From NCBI RefSeq assembly GCF_001632365.1, contig NW_024468553.1, positions 29,046 to 93,045 of the forward strand: 64,000 bases of DNA, written 5' to 3'. The notes below the pieces were generated by a model. That model was not told the DNA's origin. It ran no database searches and was given only the letters and a program-made list of their open reading frames with translations. Position numbers and translations under genes: made by a program. The DNA is from Laetiporus sulphureus 93-53. Taxonomy: Eukaryota > Basidiomycota > Agaricomycetes > Polyporales > Laetiporaceae. Shown piece by piece: positions 34,482-45,816 of this stretch (positions are counted from its first letter, which is position 1; each line of letters starts with the position of its first letter).

Positions 34482-36049
34482 ATAAGAGTTCATGTTTGCA
34501 GGTGCTTTCATGTAGTCCTTTGTAATTAGTTAATCTTGTCTTTCATCTCAACAAGCACTGAATCTATACATGAGAAAGGCAAAGCCTATGATTTTATAAG
34601 AAACATTCTGAACATATTGTGGTGATAGTCTCGGAGTGACTCTAATGTGACTAACATAAATCGATGAGACAATCTGAACTGTATCAATTGTCAGAAGTAT
34701 AGAATGAGCAGGATTATATTTTCAATAAAATCAAGCCTAGACCATAATCTTTCTTCAACTAGTGCTCAAGTTATGGTATCATAAGACTTTTATGTAGCTG
34801 CATGCTTTGGATAAGATAAATGTGAGGTACCTATGTCTTGCAGATGTACATGCTACTGTGAATATGATGAAATATCTCAGAACAGGGCATGTAGCTTGGA
34901 GCCAGGTGACAGAAATGATGTTGTAATTTATAGCTATAGTGAAATGTCACATAGATAGTATATGTTCTGAACTACATTTCTCTGAGCTCAATCATCTCTG
35001 TGAGCCCCTTTTTATTTAGCCACCCTATGTAAAGATCCTATTTTTTCATACAAACATTATTAGTACAATGCTTAATAAAATTGAGTCTTACTTTCTAAAC
35101 TCATTTTTTAGTAACTTTCTACTAGCTTCCTTTAGTGTAAGCTCTTATTTAGTATATCATCTATGCCATTGAAGATGACTATCACAAATCTGCTTATCAT
35201 TCTAGCACTAATGCATCAAGAAAAAGACAGTAGTAGATGCCAGCCTAAAATCAAAGCTCTTGCTAATGCAATGTATTAGTAAAAAGTACAATGATATGGA
35301 GGTGTGATAAAATACTAGACTAGCTGGTGACATTTTCAATGTTAAAAGTCTGCCAATACTAGACTGAGATGAAGCAATTCAGGTAAAAAATGATAAAGAT
35401 ATTGAAGAAAAAGTTCAAATCTTTTCAACATCTTTACTGTCAATTTGTGATGAAAGTGTTCAAAATGTTATGAAGGATGATGAAAAGATTAGAAAAAGGT
35501 TGGATAAAATTTTTATCGTCATTTTTCTTCATTATCTTATAATCTTAAAGATAAAGTTATAATAATTTTTGATGTCTTTATAATGTCTGACCAAGATGAG
35601 GGCACCACTGTGTTATTTACAGATATAAAAGATGCATAGCATGCAACAGTCAAGATATGTATACTGCACTTTAAAAAGTGCTACTGTGCTAGCCAATGAT
35701 ATCACAGATAATTCAACAAAAGAATATCACATACTGTGATTAGTTAGATGGCTCAAATGCTAGTGCTTGTATAAACACTTAAAGAAAATGAAGTTACACA
35801 AATGCTAATAGACAGCATAAAAAAAGTCTGCAGATGCAATAAAAAAGGATGGTTCTCAAAAGCTGTGCCCTTGATATGTGAGACTAATAGACTCACTGAT
35901 TCACATAATGAACTTACTTTAAGAAGCAAAGAAGTTGCTTATAGCTTATAATATTAAAGAGTAGTAGGTGCAATATAGATGTGCTATCCAAAGGATGAGG
36001 AGAAAGGATCTGGAATTTCTCACTTTATATGCTGACCTTATATATGTAT
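34482..36049. other. Repeat-derived AT-rich DNA with a degenerate element half
   Basis: No gene is seen. Positions about 35,360-35,600 resemble the left half of the CACTG-ended element (gatattgaagaaaaagttca and following) but are diverged and lack a clear end. The rest is AT-rich DNA without recognised content. Confidence 0.55.
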
Positions 36050-36721
36050 CACTAAATGAAGCAATCAGTAGTTTAAGCTAAAAGATAATCAAGATATTTA
36101 AAAAGTTTAAATCCTTTCAGCATCTTTACAATTAACTTGTGATAAAAGCATTTAAATATTCTAACATTTTTTTTGTAAAAATAATAAAGACATTGAAAAC
36201 AAGATTATATAAAATATAAATACTTATTTCATTTTAATTTCTACAATCTTTAAATAAAGTTATAATTAAAAGTCCTTAAATTTTTCACATTATCTTCTTG
36301 GGAATGAATGATGATGAACATATTATGATTATATCACATTCTTGTCATCTTATACTAAGCTAGTACTTCAATCTAAAGGCTAGTGCTACGATTAAAATGT
36401 TGACACTGTGCTATTAATATAACAATACTAAGAGTTAGAGGTCAGTACTATGCTAGTGCTAAGCTATCACTAAGCTGACATCAAGTTAAAGATTATTATG
36501 ATGCTATGGATATGCTAGTACTAAGCTGGTACTAATATTTAAAGATTAGTACTGAGATCTAAATGTTTGCACTATCTTAGTTTAAAGCTAGCTTTAAGAT
36601 TTGAAGGTTAATACCGAGCTAGCATAATACTAGAACTAAACTGGTGCTATGCTAACACTACACTTTAGAGATTAGTAGGTTAATACTGATACTAAGGTTC
36701 AAATGTTAGTACAATGCTAGT

Positions 36722-37769
36722 CACTGGGTGAAACAATCAGTAATTTGAGATGAAAGATGGTAAAAATATTGAAGAAAAAGTTCAAATCTTTTAAGCATCT
36801 TCACTGTCAATTTGTGATAAAAGTATTTATAATATTTTAACATCTTTTGTTGTGAAAGATGATGAAAAGATTGAAAGGAGATTGGATGAAATATTGATAA
36901 TCATTTCTTCAATCATATTACAATCTTTCATACAAAACTATGATGAAAAGGTTCAAAATCTTTTTCACTTTTTTTGACTCAAAGATGATGAAAATATTGT
37001 GATGATGTCACACTCTTGTTTTTTCATATACTAAGCTAGTACTACGATATGGAGGTGAATACTCAGGTTTATATGTTAGCACTATACTAGTACTATAGTC
37101 AGAAGAGTAGTATTAAGATTCTAATGTCAGCAGTATGCTAACACTAAGATTTAAAAGCTAGTACTATGCTAATATTAAGGTCTGAAGGTTAGTACTATGC
37201 TAGTACTAAGCTAGTACTAAGGTCTGCAGATTAGTACTCAGGTTTGAAGGTTAGTTCTATGCTAGCACTAAGCTAATACTAAAGTCCAAATGTTAGTACT
37301 ATGCTAGTACTACACTAGTACCAAGCTAGTACTACAGTTTGAAGGTTATAACTATGCTAGTACTATGAAGAAAAGTTTTAAAACCTCTTTTTTGATCAAA
37401 GATGATGAAAATATTGTGACTATGTCACACCCTTGTTTTCATATACTAAGCTAGTACTAAGATATGGAGGTTAATACTTAGATCCAGATGTTAGTACTAT
37501 CTTTTAAAGCCTTAGTACTAGCATAGTATTGATCTCTACATCTTAGTTCATAGTTTTGTATAAAAGGTTGTAAAATGATTGAAGAAATGATTATTAATAT
37601 TTTATCCAATCTCTTTTCAATCTTTTCATCATCTTTCACAACAAAAGATGTTAAAATATTATAAATACTTTTATCACAAATTGACAGTGAAAATGCTTAA
37701 AAGATTTAAACTTTTTCTTCAATATTTTCACCATCTTTCATTTCAAATTATTGATTGTTTCACCCAGTG
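36722..37769. mobile_element. CACTG-ended inverted-repeat element, inner copy, with AGT target duplication
   Basis: It begins CACTGGGTGAAACAATCAG and ends with the inverted counterpart TTGATTGTTTCACCCAGTG style sequence at 37769. It is flanked by AGT on both sides (36719-36721 and 37770-37772). The long inverted repeats extend roughly 300 bp inward (about 36,722-37,030 and 37,440-37,769). The core is an array of TAGTACTA-containing units. Ends of CACTG/CACTA type plus a 3-bp duplication are diagnostic of the CACTA (EnSpm) superfamily. At 1,048 bp with no open frame it would be a non-autonomous or MITE-like member. Confidence 0.85.
37030..37360. repeat. TAGTACTA palindromic core array
   Basis: Direct units of roughly 20-45 bp, of the kind GGTTAGTACTATGCTAGTACTAAG, repeat irregularly with spacer words such as gtctgaa. 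The TAGTACTA core is its own reverse complement. The same arrays form the middle of each element copy, for example 39,230-39,730, 40,170-40,590 and 41,670-42,080. Confidence 0.85.
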
Positions 37770-38053
37770 AGTGCTAGCTTAGTATACAATGACAAAAATG
37801 TGATATGATTACAACACGTTCATTATTTTTAGCAAGAAAAGAATAAGAAATTCTAAAACTTTTAATTATAACTTCATCTTGAAATTGTAAAATAATTAAA
37901 AGATAGTTGTTAATATCTTATCTAATCTTTTTAATCTTCTCATTATTTAAAATTCTTTATTACAAGTTAATAGTAAAGACACTAAAAAAATTAAGCTATT
38001 CTTTAATATCTAAATAATCTGTGATCTTAAATTATTAATTGTTTCATACAGTG

Positions 38054-40590
38054 AATTGTCACTATTGAGATCATGGTGATCAAGACTTTGTCAATCTCAT
38101 CCTTTTATGTGATTAGCAGTAGCTTCAGCAAACTCAAAAGATTCTTTGCTGTTCATAGATTGCTTGTTGATATATAACTGCTCATATTGATGCTTTGAAC
38201 TAGTTGTCATGTCAAGGCATGATAGCTGAAACAGATGTGAAGACAATGTACTGACATCAGAATCAGGTTCATTTAACTATCAATGCACTCTTTAATAAAG
38301 ACTTATTAGAAGCCCTGCTAAATTATGAATTATTACAATAGAAAGACAATGATGCCTTAGCACTTATCACTTGAACAGATATTATTGCTGCATTTGACAG
38401 TGACAATATAGATGCTATAATCAGTACAGTCATCCAAAAGCCAGCTATGCTAACATCACTATGCAAAGTTTTTTAAAAAGGTGATATGCAAGTGAGAAGA
38501 GCAATTATCTTTAGTAAGCAAAGAATGAAAAACTTTGAAACCTTCTTATTATAACTTTATTAAAAAGATTGTAAAATGTTTGCAAAAGAATGGCCCATAT
38601 TTCATTCATTTCTTTTTAATCTTTTTATGACATTTGATAAGAAAAGATTAAAACAAGTATGAATATTTCTCTGAAATTGATAGTAAAAATGCTAAACAAT
38701 TTGAAGTTTTCTTTCTAAGCTTCTAATGTGAGCAGTATACCAGTACTAAATTTAGTACTGAGGCTTTAGGAGATAGTACTATACTTGCATACTATCAGCA
38801 TTTGAATTTGACTTATATTCTAGTTACTAGCTTGGTGTAGGATAACAAAAATGTGACATAGTTACAATATGTTTATAAATTATTGATTGCTTCACCCAAT
38901 GTAGATGAAATAATCAATAATGTGAGGTAATAAATGATTGAAATATTAAAGATAAAGTTGAAATCTTTTCAGCATCCTTACTGGCAATACATGATAAAAG
39001 GATTGAAATATTATCAATATCTTTTCTTAATTAAGATAATGAAAAAGGTTGAAAAGCAATTGAATGACATATTAGCAATTGTTTTTAATTATTTGATGAT
39101 CTTTTAGACAAACTGATAATAAAAAGTTTCAAAGTTTTTTTCATTCATTTCTGATCAAAGATAATAAACATATTATGATCATGTCACATCATTATCATTC
39201 TACACCAAGCCAATATTAGTATAAAGGTTAATACTTAGATCCAAATGTTAATACTATTTCTTGAAGCCTTAGTACTAGCATAGTATTAATCTCTAAGTCT
39301 TAGAACTAGCTTAATACTAGCACAGTACTACTCTCTAAAGTCTAAGTATTAGCATAATGCTAATGTTAAGATTTTAGTACTACTCTCTAAAGTCTAAGTA
39401 TTAGTATAATGCTAATGTTAAGATCTTAGTACTAACATTTGAATCTTAGTACTAGCTTAGTGCTGTCACAGTACTGACCTTTAGATCTATGTACTAGCTT
39501 GTTACTAGCATAGTATTAACTGTCAAACTTTAGTGTGCAGACCTTGATATTAGCATAGTACTAATCTTCAGACTCTAATACTAGCATAGTACTAGCATTT
39601 AAATCTTAGTATTAGCATATTGCTAATGTTGGAATTTTATTATAACTCTTCTAATTTTAATACTAGCATAGTGCTAATATACAAACTGGAGGATTAATCT
39701 TTATATCTTAGCACTAGCTTAGTATATAATAACAAGAGTGTGATATAGTCACATTATTTTATTATCTTTGATCAAAAAAATGTAAAAAGATTATAAAATA
39801 ATTAAAGAAGTAATTATTAATATCTCTTCCAATCTGCTTTCAATCTTTTCATCATCTTTTACAATGAAAAATTTCTAAGATTGAGGTGAAAGATAATAAA
39901 AATATTGAAGAAAAAGTTCAAATCTTTTAAGCATCTTCACTATCAATTTGTGATAAAAGTATTTAAAATATTTTGAACATCTTTTGTTGTGAAAGATGAT
40001 GAAAAGATTGGAAGGAGATTGGATGAGATATCAATAATCATTTCTTCATTTACAATCTTTTATACAAAACTATGATAAAAAGTTTTGAAATCTTATTTCA
40101 CTTTTTTTTGATCAAAGATGATGAAAATATTGTGGCTAGGTCACACCCTTGTTTTCATATACTATGCTAGTACTCAGATATGGAGGTTGATACTCAGATT
40201 TATATATTAGCACTATATTAGTACTATAGTCAGAAGAGTAATACTAAGATTCTAATGTTAGCAGTATGCTAATACTAAGATTTAGATGCTAGTACTATGC
40301 TAGTCTAAGCTAGTACTAAGGTCTGCAGATTAGTACTAAGGTTTGAAGGTTAGTACTATGCTAGCACTAAGCTAGTATCAAAGTCAAAATGTTAGTACTA
40401 TGCTGGTACTACATTAGTACTAAGGTCCAAATGCTAGTATTATGCTAGTATTAAGCTAGTACTACAGTTTGAAGGTTAGTACTATGCTAGTACTAAGATG
40501 TAAAGATCAATACTATGCTAGTACTAAGGCTTCAAAAGATAGTACTAATATCTGGATCTAAGTATTGTCATTCATATCTAAGTACTAGGT
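38054..40590. mobile_element. Composite of degenerate CACTG-family element pieces
   Basis: Right-half sequence lies at about 38,510-38,760. An inverted end reading TTGATTGCTTCACCCAATG finishes at 38,899. A left half runs about 38,900-39,200, followed by a core array at 39,230-39,730. A right half at 39,735-39,875 is then interrupted by another left half (39,880-40,150) and another core array (40,170-40,590). Copies are truncated or inserted into one another, so I did not assign single boundaries. Confidence 0.6.
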
Positions 40591-40830
40591 TAGTTACGAT
40601 TTCTGAGGTACAAAGAAAGAGTTTGTGCAGGACTGAGCACTTAGAGCATCTATGCAACATTTTTTGATCCCCGAGACAGTAGACCATTACAAAGTGGTTT
40701 CATTTTCTTCCCCTGTCCTGAGGTTAGGAGAGGGCCCTTCCTTCAAAAGTTTCTTACCAGATAATGTTTTGTTCTTACTGCTGTTTTTTCACTTTTCTAA
40801 TGAACATACAAGCCAGAGTTTGAACCTGCA
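40589..40830 (+). repeat. Dispersed repeat, copy inverted relative to 52,205-52,431
   Basis: It begins gatttctgaggtacaaagaa and runs through gagcatctatg, ggttaggagagggc, ccttccttcaa and gaacatacaagcc. The reverse complement of these words lies in order at 52,205-52,431. There is no convincing protein in either. Confidence 0.8.
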
Positions 40831-40909
40831 TGATGCAGCTGATCCAAAAGGTGCAAATATTCAGAGCCAATCACAGCACTGAATTTGCTAGGATTAATGT
40901 CTGAAGGGC

Positions 40910-41008
40910 TGATGACTTTAAAACGGTTCACACTGCTGTGTTGAATGGCTTGAAAGCGATTCAAACTGTGGCATTCAATGGCTTCAAAGTGGTTTAAACT
41001 ATGGCATT
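40910..41008. repeat. Short tandem repeat, about 33-bp unit, three copies
   Basis: Three degenerate units share aatggcttgaaagcgattca-like sequence and end in ctgtggcattc or a variant. The last two are the most alike. Confidence 0.7.
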
Positions 41009-41159
41009 CACCATTTTGTGATGTAAAATGAATGATTTAACATTTTCTGGACTTATGCTAGTCTCTGCTTGAGAAATGAGAACAAATTTTTACATTTTAT
41101 TGCTTTACACTTCAACTTCTTCATCCTGAGCATACAGAAACAAAAGCTACTGGTGCAAT

Positions 41160-44100
41160 CCAGTAAAATTGTCTTATTTTGGTGACTGGGCCACAGCTCT
41201 TAGTGTGGCTAATGGATTTCTGAGGGTACTACATATGTTTCTATTGCTCAAAAGATCTACAAAAGAAGAGAAATAATGAGTAAAAGCTTTATAGAAGGTG
41301 CAAAAGTATATAAATGATTTATGCACAGCTTCAACAATGCATTTCTACAATAACACTCACACTGTGTGAAGCAATCAATAATTTGAGGTGGATGATGATA
41401 AAAATATTAACGAAAAAGTTCAAATCTTTTAAGCATCTTTGCTATTAATTTGTGATAAAAGTATTTAAAACATTTTAACAGCTTTTGTTGTGAAAGATGA
41501 TGAAAATATTGAAAGGAGATTGGATGAAATCTTCATAACCATTTTTTCAATCATTTTACAATCTTTCATACAAAATTATGATGAAAAGTATCAAAATCTC
41601 TTTTCACTCTTTTTTAATCATGGATCATGAAAATATTGTGACTATGTCACACTTTTGTCATCATATACTAAGCTAATACTAAGGCATAGAGGTTAATACT
41701 CAGATTTATGGATTAGCACTATACTAGTACTATGGTCAGAAGAGTAATACTAAGATTCTAATGTTAGCAGTATGCTAATGCTAAGATTTAAATGCTAGTA
41801 CTAAGCTGATATTAAGGTTTGAAGATTGGTACTATGCTAGTAGTACAAGAATCTGATGATTAGTGCTATGCTAGTATCAAGCTAGTACTTATGTCCAAAT
41901 GTTAGTACTATGCTAGTACTAGAGTCTAAATGCTAGTTCTAGGCTAGTACTAAGGTTTAAATGCTAGTACTATGCTAGCATCAACCTAGTACTATGGTCT
42001 AAAGGTTAGTACTATGCTAGTACAAAGGCTTCAAGAGATAGTACTAACATTTAGACCTAAGTATTAACATTCATATCCTAATATTGGCTTAGTGTAGAAT
42101 GATAATGATGTGACATGGTGACAATATGTTTATCGTCTTTGATAAGAAAAGAATGAAAAAAGATTTTAAATCTTTTGATTATAACTTTGTCTAAAAGGTT
42201 GTAAAATGATTGAAGAAATGATTGCTAATATGTTATACAGTCTTTTTTCAATTTTTTCATCATCTTTAACTAGAAAAGATGTTAATAATATTTTGAATTT
42301 TTTTTATCACAAAATAACAGTAAAGATGCTAAAAAAATTTGAACTTTTTCTTTAATACCTTTACCATCTTTCACCTCAAATTACTGATTGTTTCACCCAG
42401 TGTCAGTGCTGCTGTGGCTGAACTGTAAAACCTTAGCAGGCTTAGACATTGTTGACACTTTGATATATAAATATGTACAATAGAGTATACTGCATGCTGA
42501 TGCTTCACTTTGTATGCTATTTTCTCATTTCATCCATACAAGCAGAATAGGCAAGACAATCTGAGTCTTCAGCCACTATGATAAAATGTTAAAAATTCTG
42601 ATCCATATTTTGACTGTTTATAATGTTTGACCACATGGATAATACACAGTACACTACATCTTCATGCTCTGCAATGAGAACATCATGCAGACTATTTTCT
42701 GGCTCAAAAAAGCGGATTTGAGGCTATAGGATGTCAGCTATCCAAATTCCCACACTTTAAGTTATCACAATGTGCAAATAAGACCAAATTATGACATTTG
42801 TTGTTAGTGCAACTAGCTAGTTGCCCGAATGATAGATGTCATAGCTTGACATTGTGCACACAATACTTTGAGCTAATCTCAATTTTATTCCTCTAAAATT
42901 GAAAGATCTTCTTCCTGAGGCTCTGTGGCCTAAAAACATCATGCTTTTAGTCCAAAAAATGTTATTTTCACTAATGCACATAGAGCACTGGGTTTGAATC
43001 GGAGTTTGAATCTGAAAGGTGGCTGATCCAAATAAGTGCAAATATTCATGGCCAATCAGAGTGCTGTATCTGTGGTCAATATTCATCAAATCAATTGAAT
43101 GCTTTCAGAACAACTCAAACATCTGCATTTCATCATGTTCCACTGTATTTAATCTGACCAACAGTATACTATCATCTGAGTAATGTATCATTTAGCATTT
43201 TCCGAAGTTATGACACTTTTTATTCCTTGTTTAACCAATAATTGTTGCAATTAAGTTTTTAGCCACCTTAATTTTCACTGTTGCCCTTCTATCTTCAGAT
43301 TGGCTGCTACTATACTCACGGATAATATAGCGCTAGAAAGCCATTTCTTTCAGCTTTCAAATGAGTGTCTGTTGATTAAAGATTTATGCTTTGTTTTGAA
43401 GGTATATGCAATTCTATCAGGCTCACTCATTTACACACCTTTGTCGCTAACAATTCAAAGGCTCCAAACCTAAAAGCTCTAGTATTTGGTTAATCAACCA
43501 TTTACCTTAAGCACTGTCTTAAGCCATCTATGTACACTTTTGATCAAACTCTGATGCATAAACCTGTCAATACCCTCTCATTTCTTTTTTAATTGCTTTT
43601 ACAATTCTGTAATGTTCTCATATCTTGCTAATGTGTTTTTTGAGATGACTTCAAATACAATATATGAAATTAAGATTTGAGAATTGATCAGATCATACCA
43701 TAGTCTTGAGAGTATCCTTCTTAAGCCATCTTCATGTCTGTTTAAAGTTATGCTGAAAAGTATTATCTTCTTCACACTTTTGCTGTAATACTTTCAGCCA
43801 TTCTGAAGCTCATTTCTCAAAATGCTAATATAAAGGTCAAATTCATCTTGTTATCAATCCTACAGGTATACAGCCTCACATCATGAGTGATTTGTCAATA
43901 TCTTTATAATATAGCAGATCTGAATATGTATTCAGCCAGACAAGTTCTAGCCATGCTATGTTCAATGTTTCAAAGTATGAGTGGTATAGAGCATCAGAGT
44001 TTGATCAAAAGCATACATACTATATCATACTCAATGAACGTGGTGGATGTGATTGTACTTATTTATAGCAGACTTTAGCTGAAAAAGTGAATAATTGTGA

Positions 44101-44220
44101 GGGCTATAGAATCTATAAATATGTTGACCATCCAGAATTTGCAAACCAAATTTAAGATAATAAAAAGCTTTTCTGAGATCACTCTAAATATTGAAATGGC
44201 AGATATTTTGCAGTATCACT
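41160..44220. repeat. Segmental repeat copy A, interrupted by a CACTG-family element
   Basis: The sequences 41,160-41,338 and 42,443-44,220 together match copy B at 47,443-49,368 nearly end to end in the same orientation, with many single-base differences. The match covers cacagcttcaacaatg, ctcatttcatc, catacaagcagaata and ctttcagaaca words in order. The gap holds the 1,043-bp element plus about 60 bp. No open frame longer than 90 codons is conserved between the copies. Confidence 0.82.
41360..42402. mobile_element. CACTG-ended inverted-repeat element with TCA target duplication
   Basis: It begins CACTGTGTGAAGCAATCAAT and ends ...CTGATTGTTTCACCCAGTG at 42402. TCA flanks it on both sides (41357-41359 and 42403-42405). 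Length, inverted arms and TAGTACTA core array match the inner copy at 36722-37769. Copy B of the surrounding segmental repeat lacks the element, which supports a discrete insertion. Confidence 0.87.
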
Positions 44221-44460
44221 AGGATTCATAACATTCTGGGAGTGTAGATTGAATGTTCAGGAAGGGCATCAGAGAAAGTTAGGGATGTGAATGATGGCCC
44301 AACCAAGTTTCAGATAATGGAAAGCAGTTCTGAGGTCACTCTGACTATTTTGATACAGCTCAAAATGGCAGATATTTTGAAGTGTCACCAAGGTTTATGC
44401 AAAATATCAGCACCTCAGAAATTGTTCCTGCCAGAAATGGCCCCCTTATCCAAGTATATG
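44135..44460. repeat. Tandem repeat, about 160-bp unit
   Basis: Units begin near 44,138 (aaaccaaatttaagataat) and 44,296 (caaccaagtttcagataatg). They contain ctgaggtcactct and a ...tcaaaatggcagatatttt segment. The same unit recurs at 49,265-49,368 and 51,110-51,470. Confidence 0.75.
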
Positions 44461-44461
44461 A

Positions 44462-44763
44462 AAACAAGGGTGTGACATAGTCACAATATCTTCATCATCT
44501 TTGATCAAAAAAGAGTGAAAAAAGATTTCAAAACTTTTCATTATAGTTTTGTAACAAAGATTGTAAAATGATTGAAGAAATAATTATTAATATTTCATCC
44601 AATCTCCTTTCAATTTTTTCTTCATCTTTCATAATAAAAGATGTTAAAACTATTATAAAAACTTTTATCACAAATTGACAGTGAAGATGCTAAAAAGATG
44701 TGAATTTTTTCTTCAATATCTTTACCATATTTCACCTCAAATTATTGATTATTTCATCCAGTG
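44462..44763. mobile_element. Solo right half of the CACTG-family element
   Basis: Sequence from about aagggtgtgacatagtcac to an end reading TTGATTATTTCATCCAGTG at 44763 matches the right inverted arm of the intact copies. No left arm or core array precedes it. Confidence 0.75.
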
Positions 44764-45816
44764 ATAGTAGATGATCGAATGCAAAAGGCAGAGGCAATGA
44801 AAAGATGGGCACAGCACAGCTCAGATATACTTTGATCACATAATTATACATATCTGTCGAGGCATGCAGAGTTTTCTGTAACATTGCTGATGGATCTTTA
44901 TCTGAATTATGAACATCAGAGAATCATTTAAAGATGCAAGGTTGATCGAAGGAGAGCAGGCACTGAATAAATGAACTTGTAAGGGGTCAAATAAAAAATG
45001 TTATGATTATCATTATATTGAGGGTGAGATCACATGGATGAAACATTACATTTACCATTATGTGCAGGCAGGTTTGAGTGGCATTAAGGGATGTGAAAGA
45101 CAGTTTGAAAGGTGGACAGAAGTCCAAGTGTGCAAGACAGTGAGCATACCAGGCTAGTTGCAGAGGATAAACTGCATAATCAAGGTATATGACAGAAAAG
45201 TCAGCACCTTCAGATGCTATCACAGGGATACATGAAAGGACTGGCACACACACAACATAAAAAGAACAGTAAGTGATCTATAAGATCTTATGACATCAGA
45301 ATGAGAATGAGCACACAGGCCAGCAATCACTAGTCTGCATAAGGAAGAGTGAACCATGCATGAGACATTGAAAATGAGCTTATAGGCCAGCAGCCACTAG
45401 CTTGTATGAGAGATCTAGTACATTCATAGTTGTATATATATACTACATATGTATATTGTATAAAAACTTGAAATACTTCATATGCAATACATATTATACT
45501 CAATGCTGCATTATATCGATGGCCTTCACTGCTAAGCTGTAAGCATATGCAAGCAATTGATTGCAACACTCCACTTGGTCTGTTTCTTTATAAAAGGCTG
45601 CCAGGTGCCTGCCTAAAATGGTTCAATATCACTGCTTGGCTTTTGTGTGCTAAAATCTGACATTGAAGCAAATTTTGCACCATATTGGTGAAGGAGAAAA
45701 TCATGATATATGAGAATAGTATTCTTTATAATATGTTCTCAGTTTGACATCAATGTCTCTCATGGTCAAATTATCATTGTATGCACAATCATCCTGGAAA
45801 GATCCCTGATGATAAG
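44764..45816. other. AT-rich stretch, no supported gene
   Basis: A minus-strand frame of 88 codons at 44,987-45,253 is open but unrecognised. A diverged direct repeat of about 66 bp (ggccagca..cactag..tg) lies near 45,316-45,415. Nothing else was identified. Confidence 0.5.

Larger units (their letters stand above)
36050..38053. mobile_element. CACTA-like inverted-repeat element, outer copy of a nested pair
   Basis: The left end is CACTAAATGAAGCAATCAG at 36050. The right end is its inverted counterpart ...AATTGTTTCATACAGTG, ending at 38053. Subterminal sequence on both sides matches the intact copies but is diverged. Subtracting the inner element leaves about 950 bp, close to the 1.04 kb of other copies. 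Flanking triplets are TAT and AAT, so a target duplication is only partly preserved. It has no transposase frame and is presumably non-autonomous. Confidence 0.7.

Noticed and set aside
37000..42100. CRISPR-like array suggested by regularly recurring short words
   Set aside because: The TAGTACTA units vary in spacing, lack unique spacers, and lie inside eukaryotic inverted-repeat elements.
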